Origin: RGIG3135 sp964477115
GTDB taxonomy: Bacteria; Actinomycetota; Coriobacteriia; Coriobacteriales; Eggerthellaceae
Direction: 5' to 3'
DNA length: 9,440 nt
Assembly (NCBI GenBank): GCA_964477115.1
Contig: CAYZCY010000046.1
Span: forward strand, 1-9,440
Numbering within the stretch: position 1 is the stretch's first letter; every line of letters begins with the position of its first letter. This document shows, piece after piece, positions 1 through 4,893 of the stretch. The translations under genes were made by a program, and so were the position numbers. The notes below the pieces were generated by a model. It was not told the origin of the DNA. It saw nothing but the letters and a program-made list of their open reading frames with translations, and did not search any database.

Positions 1-53
1 CCATCGCCTGTCTCTTCAGCATCCTCGCCGTTGTTGGGGCGATGCGCAATTTG

Positions 54-85
54 GGGCACTCCTTCACGGGGTGCCCTCTTTCTTT
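54..85 (+). terminator. Rho-independent terminator at the left edge
   Basis: A 9-bp stem (GGGCACTCC at 54-62 against GGGGTGCCC at 68-76, one G-U pair) closes a 5-nt loop and is followed by a T-rich tail (77-85). It probably ends a transcript whose gene lies left of the window. No plus-strand frame has a stop codon before the hairpin, so the upstream gene most likely ends outside the window. Confidence 0.7.
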
Positions 86-108
86 GTGCCCTGAAACAGG
101 ACATTAAC

Positions 109-160
109 GGGACATGATGGACGGATGTCCCATTCTTTTAGGACATGTCCCAATATGTCC
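109..160. repeat. Cluster of GGGACAT / ATGTCCC heptamers
   Basis: GGGACAT at 109-115 faces ATGTCCC at 125-131. The palindrome GGACATGTCC lies at 141-150, extended by one C, and a further ATGTCC lies at 155-160. Five half-sites in 52 bp in both orientations look like a multi-site operator or a replication/partition-type site. No gene starts directly beside it. An alternative is decayed linker-coding sequence of a phage replication gene: one frame here reads open and hydrophilic before stops intervene. The binding protein is unknown. Confidence 0.45.
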
Positions 161-181
161 GTCAGTCAAACGTCAGTCAAA
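160..181. repeat. Two perfect tandem 11-bp repeats
   Basis: CGTCAGTCAAA occurs at 160-170 and again at 171-181 without a gap. It abuts the heptamer cluster on the left and lies 5 bp before the larger 11-bp array on the right. The unit length is the same as in that array although the sequence differs. Confidence 0.6.
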
Positions 182-186
182 ATTTT

Positions 187-263
187 GAGTGAGGTCAGTA
201 AAAACTTTGAGTGAGGTAAGAGTAAGGTCAGAGTAAGGTTCGAGTAAGGTTCGAGTAACCGAG
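187..263. repeat. Array of 11-bp GAGTRAGGT repeats
   Basis: Units with consensus GAGTRAGGTNN start at 187, 209, 220, 231 and 242, with a degenerate one at 253. A non-matching 11-bp slot at 198-208 keeps the register. The units at 231 and 242 are identical. The 11-bp period places each copy on the same face of the helix, as in iterons, centromere-like partition sites or integrase arm sites. All plus-strand frames are stopped here, so it is not coding as it stands. It could be a protein-binding array or a decayed low-complexity linker of a phage replication gene. Confidence 0.6.
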
Positions 264-301
264 TTAAAAACAGGGGCGATCTTTAACTCAATAGACTAGA
301 G

Positions 302-321
302 ACTAATCTAATTAGATTAGT
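302..321. promoter_or_regulatory. Perfect 20-bp AT-rich palindrome
   Basis: ACTAATCTAA is followed directly by its reverse complement TTAGATTAGT. The centre lies about 67 bp upstream of the predicted start of the small toxin-like transcript. A gapless AT-rich palindrome of this length suits a dimeric regulator. It has no T-tract on either side, so a terminator is unlikely. Confidence 0.5.
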
Positions 322-363
322 TTTAGTCGTAGGTTAGTCCAACGGCGGGATAGCGGTTGCGTC

Positions 364-372
364 TGCTAGAAT
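364..372 (+). promoter_or_regulatory. Extended -10 promoter of the toxin-like transcript
   Basis: TGCTAGAAT is an extended -10 (TGn plus TAGAAT). No good -35 hexamer lies 16-18 bp upstream, which an extended -10 can offset. Transcription would start near 379. The same 9-mer occurs on the minus strand at 631-639 with the same spacing to the same downstream sequence, which supports a functional role. Confidence 0.55.
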
Positions 373-431
373 CTCACCTTGCCGGCAAAGTCCGAAGCGG
401 GCGGCGCTTCTTTTGAGAGGAGTGATCGCCA

Positions 432-548
432 ATGATCGAGAAAGTTCTTTTCATAGCAGCTGCCATAGCAACTGTCGCGGGGTTCGTCCTCGAACTGTGG
501 AGGGAAGCGAGATCGCGTTCGGATGGTGAGGGGAGGACAAAAAAGTAA
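432..548 (+). CDS. Small membrane peptide, candidate type I toxin
   Basis: A 38-residue ORF starts at ATG 432, preceded by a strong GAGAGGAG Shine-Dalgarno at 415-422. The peptide has a short charged start (MIEK), one hydrophobic segment (about residues 5-21, rich in A, V, I, L and F), then a polar and basic tail ending in TKK. That is the usual plan of membrane-acting type I toxins. A short V-A-G-x-V-L-E-L stretch recalls the VGxVLE pattern of Fst/Ldr peptides, but this is too short to prove homology. Context supports the call more than sequence: a promoter directly upstream, an antisense promoter and antisense terminator over the 3' end, and long-range 5'/3' complementarity in the mRNA. The role would be membrane depolarisation or stress-induced growth arrest (inference). 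Alternatives are a small regulatory membrane peptide or a phage holin-like remnant. Confidence 0.6.
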   Translation: MIEKVLFIAAAIATVAGFVLELWREARSRSDGEGRTKK

Positions 549-570
549 GGGCCAGCTGCAACTGACCCTT
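539..570 (-). terminator. Terminator of the antisense (antitoxin) RNA
   Basis: Read on the minus strand, AAGGGTCAG (570-562) pairs with CTGGCCCTT (555-547) over a 6-nt loop, one pair being U-G. AC and then six T residues follow (544-539). Read on the plus strand, the same stem has a C-A mismatch and no T-tract, so it works in the minus direction. It overlaps the stop codon of the small ORF. Confidence 0.65.
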
Positions 571-624
571 ATCTAAACACCGTACCTTGCGCCGCCCGTG
601 AGTGCCCACGGGCTTTGCCGGTAC
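539..624 (-). ncRNA. Candidate antisense antitoxin RNA
   Basis: A transcript of about 86 nt is predicted from the extended -10 promoter at 631-639 to the U-tract at 539-544. It is fully complementary to the last codons and 3' UTR of the small ORF on the other strand. Its first 35 or so nucleotides carry the same blocks (CCGGCAAAG and CGGGCGGCGC) as the mRNA 5' end, so it could compete with that 5' end for the mRNA 3' UTR. An internal hairpin (613-608 with 599-594) is likely. Convergent toxin and antitoxin genes overlapping at their 3' ends are known from txpA/RatA and par of pAD1. The boundaries are predictions from promoter and terminator only. Confidence 0.5.
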
Positions 625-630
625 ACCTGC

Positions 631-659
631 ATTCTAGCATCCCGAATAACCCGAAACAA
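631..659 (-). promoter_or_regulatory. Promoter of the antisense RNA
   Basis: On the minus strand TTGTTT (659-654) lies 17 bp before TAGAAT (636-631). The latter is extended by TGC to TGCTAGAAT (639-631). The expected start is near 624. The -10 copy, the 9-nt gap and the following CCGGCAAAG match the toxin promoter region on the plus strand. Confidence 0.6.
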
Positions 660-682
660 CCCGAAACGCCCCGAAACCGCCC
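642..682. repeat. 10-bp tandem repeat CCGAAACNNN
   Basis: Four units start at 642, 651, 661 and 671: one slightly degenerate 9-bp copy (CCGAATAAC) followed by three 10-bp copies beginning CCGAAAC. Part of the array overlaps the spacer and -35 region of the antisense promoter. It could be a binding array or a slippage-generated low-complexity tract. Confidence 0.5.
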
Positions 683-718
683 AACGCTGCGATTCCGCGC
701 TTCTTTACTACATCGTGA

Positions 719-919
719 CCACAACTACGGGAAGGTAAGCGCACCGACACTCCGGAAACCAGCGCCCCGGTTGCCGCCGCATCCGAGACGGCGACCTCGC
801 AAGTCGTCCAAGATGTGCCGCTCGAGAAGCTTCCTCGCACGGCAAGCTTCATCTACGACATGACGGTTTACAACGTAGCGTTTCTGCTCGTGCTTTTCGT
901 GATTTGCTCGATTGTCTAA
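719..919 (+). pseudogene. Startless ORF remnant with a C-terminal TM segment
   Basis: An open frame runs from just after a TGA at 716-718 to TAA at 917-919. It encodes a Pro/Ala/Thr/Ser-rich stretch and ends in a convincing hydrophobic helix (residues like VAFLLVLFVICSIV). No ATG with an RBS opens it: the only in-frame starts are a GTG at 815 and an ATG at 860, neither with a Shine-Dalgarno. The composition suggests the 3' end of a gene for a tail-anchored protein that lost its start. It could also be chance open sequence. The family is not recognised. Confidence 0.3.
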
Positions 920-957
920 GCGTGCGCTCGCGTTTGCGGCGCATGTCCGCAGCCGCC

Positions 958-1620
958 TTACGCGGGATGCGCGATAGATATAGCTCGTCCCTTGTTTGCG
1001 TGGTAGGCCTGCCAGCTGGCCGGCTGCTCTTTCTTCATGCGATTCATGGCCTTCGACACCGACGCGCGATCGTGATTGATCAAGCTTGCAATCTGCACCT
1101 GGGTTAGGTAGACGTTTTGTTGTCTCAGATACTGAACCAGATGATAAACGCTCAGGTATACCGAGTCGGCGCGCAGGATGGCGGTCATCATGCAGCCGTC
1201 TTCCATAATGCGCAGAGCTGACAGCATCATGGAATGGGCAAACTCCACGTGCTCGCGGAAAAGCGTGCGAATGGTCTCGTGGTCAAAGCGGGCCACGCAA
1301 CAGTCGGTGAGGTATTCCATGCTGTTGTAGCCATAGGCTTCATTGCCGCCAACATCGCGAAAGGTTGCGTTGGTGGACAGCACGCGCCCGGCAACGCCAA
1401 GGTAGCAAGTGGGAACGTCATCGGAATAGCCCACCACGTCTTCTCCCACATGGCCGGAAATGAGCACAATGCCGTCGATGAGCAAGGATGCTTTGTCCTC
1501 GAAATCCTCGTAGAGTTGAATGGAGCCAGCTTTAACCAGGCGTCGTTTGCAGTGATTGCAAAGCTCAAGTCGAATATGGTGCGGAAGGGAAGAGCAAAAC
1601 GCATTGGTCGAACAGTTCAA
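958..1620 (-). CDS. Crp/Fnr-family transcriptional regulator
   Basis: The 220-residue product has the Crp/Fnr layout: an N-terminal cNMP-type effector domain (about residues 15-120), a dimerisation helix (about 120-150) and a C-terminal winged HTH (about 172-198, with a recognition helix around RASVSKAMNRMKKE). The start is TTG at 1620, chosen because AGGAGG lies 5 nt upstream; the first in-frame ATG is only at residue 101. Cysteines at residues 3, 9, 21 and 24 cluster in the first 25 residues, including a C-x2-C pair. This resembles the N-terminal cysteine cluster that binds [4Fe-4S] in FNR, but the spacing is not the FNR one. The residues that hold cAMP in CRP are not apparent. It is transcribed divergently from the Mo oxidoreductase, which it probably controls, and its own -35 box lies inside a dyad cluster, suggesting autorepression (inference). 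The effector is unknown. Confidence 0.85.
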   Translation of the reverse strand: MNCSTNAFCSSLPHHIRLELCNHCKRRLVKAGSIQLYEDFEDKASLLIDGIVLISGHVGEDVVGYSDDVPTCYLGVAGRVLSTNATFRDVGGNEAYGYNSMEYLTDCCVARFDHETIRTLFREHVEFAHSMMLSALRIMEDGCMMTAILRADSVYLSVYHLVQYLRQQNVYLTQVQIASLINHDRASVSKAMNRMKKEQPASWQAYHANKGRAISIAHPA

Positions 1621-1669
1621 GTAAGCCTCCTGGCCCCATGAGCCGATATTTCAGCGTGCAGCATTCCCT

Positions 1670-1698
1670 ATTATGGCAGCTGAAAATAGTGTTGTAAA
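1670..1698 (-). promoter_or_regulatory. Promoter of the Crp/Fnr gene
   Basis: On the minus strand TTTACA (1698-1693) is separated by 17 bp from CATAAT (1675-1670), a good sigma-70-type match. The -35 box lies inside the TGTTG/CAACA dyad cluster, so a protein bound there would block this promoter. Confidence 0.55.
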
Positions 1699-1717
1699 TG
1701 CAACATCTTGATGTTGC
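1690..1717. promoter_or_regulatory. Overlapping dyads, probable Crp/Fnr operator
   Basis: GCAACATC at 1700-1707 and GATGTTGC at 1710-1717 form a perfect 8-bp inverted repeat with a 2-bp spacer. TGTTG at 1690-1694 with CAACA at 1701-1705 forms a second dyad that shares the middle arm. The three half-sites start at 1690, 1701 and 1712, exactly 11 bp apart. A looser FNR-like site (TTGAT at 1708-1712, N4, then CTAAA) overlaps it. It lies between the divergent promoters and is the best candidate site for the neighbouring regulator. Confidence 0.6.
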
Positions 1718-1771
1718 TAAAACGATTTCTGCCGTGAAGCAAGCCACACATTTTCTGCTATTTGACCTCTC

Positions 1772-1777
1772 TATAAT
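1772..1777 (+). promoter_or_regulatory. -10 box of the Mo oxidoreductase operon
   Basis: A perfect TATAAT has no usable -35 hexamer 16-18 bp upstream, as expected for an activator-dependent promoter. The predicted start near 1784 gives a leader of about 37 nt, and the dyad centres lie about 75 and 86 bp upstream. Confidence 0.5.
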
Positions 1778-1820
1778 CGCTTAAGCCGTTCAAGCGTAAT
1801 CGTTGAGAGGAGAATCGCGA

Positions 1821-4373
1821 ATGGACGTGAAGTTGAGAGAGAAGGAGCAGGGCGCAGAATGGATTTCTGTCCCGTGCTGGCACAACTGCGGTGGCCGCTG
1901 TTTGGTCAAGGCGCTGGTTCGTGACGGCGAGATCCTTCGTATGAAGACCGACGATGTGCATGAGGACACTTGGGAGCGTCCGCAGGCTCGTTCCTGCCCG
2001 ATGGGTCATGCCATGCGTCAGCAGGTACTGGGTGCTGACCGCCTGAAGTACCCCATGAAGCGTAAGAACTGGAGCCCCGAGGAGCCTAACAAGCACCTTC
2101 GCGGCATCGACGAGTGGGAGCGCATCTCTTGGGATGAGGCGCTCGACTACCTCGTCAACGAGCTCAAGGCAGCCAAGGAAGAGGCTGGCAACGACTCGAT
2201 TCTGTACATGAACATGATCAACCTCGAGGGCTACATCGGCCAAGTGCTCGCAGCTTTTGGCGGCTACATGGACTGCACCGGTACCCAGTCCACCGGTACC
2301 TTCGGTTTCGCCAACCCGCTTTTCGGTTTTGGCGAGCTGTTCGGCAGCTCCAATGACCGTATGGATCTTGAGAACTCCGACTACATCGTTCTTATGGGTC
2401 ACAATGCTGCTTGGTGCGCTTTTGGTCAGGCGTCCCTGTACCTCAAGCATGCCAAGGAGAAGGGAAGCAAGTTCGTCTTCGTTGGCCCCGAGTACTCCGC
2501 AACCGCCGGTTTCACCAACGCGCTGTGGATCCCGGTTCGTCCGGGCGGCGACACCGCACTGCTTCTGGGCGTTGCTCACTCCATGATCACCCGCGACGAG
2601 GATGGCTCCCTCATCAACTGGGACTTCCTGAACCGCTGCACCGTTGGCTTCGACACCGACCATATGCCGGCCGACGCCAAAATTAACGAGAACTTCCGCG
2701 ACTACGTGCTCGGTAAGTACGACGGCATCGAGAAGACCCCCGAGTGGGCTTCCGAGCTGTGCGGCACCCCCGTTGAGCTCATTCACCAGTTCGCTGACAT
2801 CAACAGCTGCAAGAACAAGGTTTCCTACCACTCCAATTCCGCTCCGGCGCGCTGCAAGGGCTCCGAGAACTACCCGCAGCTGCTGATGACCATCGCTGCC
2901 ATGGGCGGTCATTTCGGCACCCCGGGCAACTCCTGCGCAAATGACCAGTACTACGGCGCTATGAACAGCGGCATCCTGGTACACGTGCCCTACAGTGGTA
3001 CCCCGGTCCGTTTCACCAACGCTCAGAACCCCGTTGAGAAGTGCGTTTCCCTCGACATCATCTGGGACGCTATCGTTGACGGCGAGTATTGGGACGCTGG
3101 CAACAACTTCCCCGGCTGCCAGGTTCACGCACCGCGCCGCGAGAAGTGCGACATTCGCGTTCTCATCTCCGAGACCAACAACTTCCTCGCTTCTCAGGCT
3201 AACTCCAACAAGGGCATCGAGGCATTCCGCAAGGTTGGCTTCGTTTTCGCATCCGCTTACTACATGAAGGTCGACGCTCAGTACGCCGACGTCGTGGTTC
3301 CGGTTGTCACCCGCTGGGAAGAGGACCTCGCTCACCTCTACGTGGGCACCAACATGAAGGACAAGGAGCTTTCCTTCGCATCCCGCGCTCCGCTGCCGCG
3401 CCTTGCCGAGTGCCGCTCCGACCGCGAGATCGCCGCTGCCATCGCCGAGCGTCTTGGCATGGACTACGAGGCTATGAACCCGAAGTCTGACAAGCAGTGC
3501 TGGTTCGAGCAGCTCACCCAGACCGCCGTCATGTTCCCCGAGGGCCCGATGCCGGTCGCAGAGGTCACCGAGGAAACCCTTGAGAAGTACGGCGTCGAGG
3601 GCAATCCGCAGCCTGGTCTCGTGCCCTTCGAGCAGTACCTCGAGGACGGCGTTTATCGCCAGGAGCGCTCCTATGACGACCCGTGGGCAAACCCGATGGC
3701 TCAGCCCTTCGCAGCCTTCGTGGCCGATCCCGAGAACAACCCGCTGAAGACCACCGCTTCCGGTAAGTTCGAGATCTACTGCCAGGCCAAGAGCGACTGG
3801 TACGACATGGTCAACGGCTACGCCGACGGCGGCGAGGGCGTTGCGGACTACGTGAAGGCAAGCCCGCTGCCCAAGTACCTCGAGGCACCGTTCAACTATA
3901 AGGACACCTTCGCCGACTGGGAGAACAAGGTTAAGGGTGAGTACCCGATCCAGATGTCCCACGTGCACTACCTGCGTCGTGCTCATACCGACTGCGACAA
4001 CCTGCCCTGGCTGCGCGAGGCTTTGAAGAACCCGGTCTACATCAACACCCAGGACGCTGCTGAGCGCGGTATCAAGACCGGTGACACCGTTCGCGTGTTC
4101 AACCAGCAGGGCCAGTTCCTCCGTCCGGCTTCCGTGACCCGCACTGTCATGCCCGGCGTCATCATGGTTCCCCATGGTGCTTCCGCTCGCATCGACCGCG
4201 AGACCGGCATCGATCTGTCCGGCGCAGACAACATCCTCACCGTTTCCAACCGTACTACCACTCCGTTCCTGAACTCCTGGAACTCCAACCTGGTGCAGTA
4301 CGAGAAGTACGAGGGACCCATTGAGCTGCTCCCCGACTGCGAGATGCCCCAGATCATCCCGCTGGCCGAGTAA
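1821..4373 (+). CDS. DmsA-like molybdopterin (Mo-bisPGD) oxidoreductase, catalytic subunit
   Basis: The 850-residue protein belongs to the DMSO reductase superfamily. ATG 1821 is preferred over an in-frame TTG at 1803 because GAGAGGAG (1805-1812) is then a correctly spaced RBS. C19-x3-C23-x3-C27-x31-C59 binds the N-terminal [4Fe-4S] cluster. Then come the DmsA-type RLKYPMKR and ISWDEAL segments, and a GGYM..GTQS stretch in which Ser157 aligns best with the serine Mo ligand of DmsA (C152 is nearby). Later are GKFEIYCQ near residue 648 and the C-terminal dinucleotide-binding domain (about 705-850: INTQDAAERGIKTGDTV, then VMPGVIMVPHG). There is no twin-arginine signal, so the enzyme should stay in the cytoplasm. 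The next gene is its ferredoxin partner; no DmsC/NrfD anchor or TorD chaperone follows. Related soluble enzymes include pyrogallol hydroxytransferase, and gut Coriobacteriia use members of this superfamily as catechol dehydroxylases. The substrate cannot be assigned. Confidence 0.9.
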   Translation: MDVKLREKEQGAEWISVPCWHNCGGRCLVKALVRDGEILRMKTDDVHEDTWERPQARSCPMGHAMRQQVLGADRLKYPMKRKNWSPEEPNKHLRGIDEWERISWDEALDYLVNELKAAKEEAGNDSILYMNMINLEGYIGQVLAAFGGYMDCTGTQSTGTFGFANPLFGFGELFGSSNDRMDLENSDYIVLMGHNAAWCAFGQASLYLKHAKEKGSKFVFVGPEYSATAGFTNALWIPVRPGGDTALLLGVAHSMITRDEDGSLINWDFLNRCTVGFDTDHMPADAKINENFRDYVLGKYDGIEKTPEWASELCGTPVELIHQFADINSCKNKVSYHSNSAPARCKGSENYPQLLMTIAAMGGHFGTPGNSCANDQYYGAMNSGILVHVPYSGTPVRFTNAQNPVEKCVSLDIIWDAIVDGEYWDAGNNFPGCQVHAPRREKCDIRVLISETNNFLASQANSNKGIEAFRKVGFVFASAYYMKVDAQYADVVVPVVTRWEEDLAHLYVGTNMKDKELSFASRAPLPRLAECRSDREIAAAIAERLGMDYEAMNPKSDKQCWFEQLTQTAVMFPEGPMPVAEVTEETLEKYGVEGNPQPGLVPFEQYLEDGVYRQERSYDDPWANPMAQPFAAFVADPENNPLKTTASGKFEIYCQAKSDWYDMVNGYADGGEGVADYVKASPLPKYLEAPFNYKDTFADWENKVKGEYPIQMSHVHYLRRAHTDCDNLPWLREALKNPVYINTQDAAERGIKTGDTVRVFNQQGQFLRPASVTRTVMPGVIMVPHGASARIDRETGIDLSGADNILTVSNRTTTPFLNSWNSNLVQYEKYEGPIELLPDCEMPQIIPLAE

Positions 4374-4393
4374 GAGGGAAGGACTGAAATACC

Positions 4394-4807
4394 ATGACTA
4401 AGCTTGGATTCTATTTCGATGCGGAAAGCTGCATCGGCTGCCATACCTGCCAGGTTGCCTGTAAGGACGTGCACGACCTGCCCGTCGGCACCAACTACCG
4501 CGAGGTTCGCTCCTTCTGCTCCGGCGAGGGCTTCACCCCGCGTATGTACCACGTGTCGCTTTCCATGCCCGGCTGCAACTTGTGCACCGACCTGCGTGAA
4601 TGCGGTGAAGAGCCGGCCTGCGTCGTTTCCTGCCCCATGCGCTGCATCGAGTTCGGCGACATCGACGAGCTCAAGGCAAAGCACGCTGGCGAAAACCTCG
4701 TCGACGGCTGCGCCGCCATCCCGAACGCCGAGATGAGCAACAAGAACTTCATCATGCGCGCTAAGGACTGCATGCTCGACGCCGACTTCGATGAGATCAT
4801 CATCTAG
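4394..4807 (+). CDS. Two-cluster DmsB-like ferredoxin subunit
   Basis: A 137-residue iron-sulfur protein starts 20 nt after the Mo subunit, with GGAAGG as RBS. It begins like DmsB (LGFYFDAESCIGC) with C13-x2-C16-x2-C19-x3-C23, then has C61-x2-C64-x11-C76-x3-C80-P followed by an IDELKAKHAG segment. These match DmsB motifs I and IV, including the C-x2-C-x11-C-x3-C-P spacing and the FGxIDEL sequence. DmsB motifs II and III and the segment between them are missing, so the protein is about 65 residues shorter than usual (about 200). In DmsB, motifs I and IV jointly hold two clusters by exchanging their last cysteines, so both should still form. It probably passes electrons to or from the catalytic subunit via a soluble donor. 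Extra cysteines (42, 70, 84, 106, 126) have no assigned role. Confidence 0.85.
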   Translation: MTKLGFYFDAESCIGCHTCQVACKDVHDLPVGTNYREVRSFCSGEGFTPRMYHVSLSMPGCNLCTDLRECGEEPACVVSCPMRCIEFGDIDELKAKHAGENLVDGCAAIPNAEMSNKNFIMRAKDCMLDADFDEIII

Positions 4808-4840
4808 CGAGCGTTTCGCAGCATAGCTTCACCACCTCAA

Positions 4841-4880
4841 CTGCACGTAGATCGTTTATCATGGAACGGTCTACGTGCAG
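4841..4880. promoter_or_regulatory. 16-bp hairpin directly before the RBS of the TM protein
   Basis: CTGCACGTAGATCGTT (4841-4856) pairs with AACGGTCTACGTGCAG (4865-4880) over an 8-nt loop, with a single T-G wobble. No T-tract follows on either strand, so it is not a classic terminator. The right arm ends at the first bases of the AGGAAGG Shine-Dalgarno of the next gene. It could be an operator for a dimeric regulator, an RNA processing or stability element after the ferredoxin gene, or a translational control hairpin. Confidence 0.65.
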
Positions 4881-4893
4881 GAAGGCGGCAATC

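Larger units (their letters stand above)
382..621. repeat. Long-range inverted repeat flanking the small ORF
   Basis: CCGGCAAAG at 382-390 is complementary to CTTTGCCGG at 613-621, and CGGGCGGCGC at 398-407 is complementary to GCGCCGCCCG at 589-598. The two blocks nest correctly with internal loops of 7 and 14 nt. With T380-A623 and a G381-U622 wobble the outer stem reaches 11 pairs. In a toxin mRNA starting near 379 this would join the 5' end to the 3' UTR, just upstream of the Shine-Dalgarno at 415-422. Such end-to-end folding is known to silence full-length mRNAs of type I toxins such as hok and aapA1. A local hairpin (594-599 with 608-613) competes with it. Confidence 0.7.

Noticed and set aside
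3..107. Open frame at the left edge encoding a hydrophobic stretch
   Set aside because: The strong terminator at 54-85 lies inside it, which would cut the mRNA before the stop codon; more likely the upstream gene ends outside the window.
109..263. CRISPR-like array
   Set aside because: Units are 7 or 11 bp, tandem without unique spacers, and no cas gene is present.
615..863. 82-codon plus-strand open frame and its 72-codon minus-strand partner
   Set aside because: Neither has an RBS, both are low complexity (Arg/Pro or Ser/Val rich), and they run over the 10-bp repeats and the antisense promoter.
1803..1820. TTG start six codons upstream for the Mo oxidoreductase
   Set aside because: The TTG overlaps the GAGAGGAG Shine-Dalgarno, which is correctly placed for ATG 1821.
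1758..4175. 805-codon open frame on the minus strand opposite the Mo oxidoreductase
   Set aside because: It lies entirely antisense to a well-supported gene, has a repetitive Val/Leu/Ala/Gly/Asp-rich composition without motifs, and is a product of GC-rich codon bias on the coding strand.
4861..4893. ATG 4861 as start of the TM protein
   Set aside because: It sits in the loop of a strong hairpin and has no RBS; ATG 4894 has AGGAAGG 8 nt upstream.
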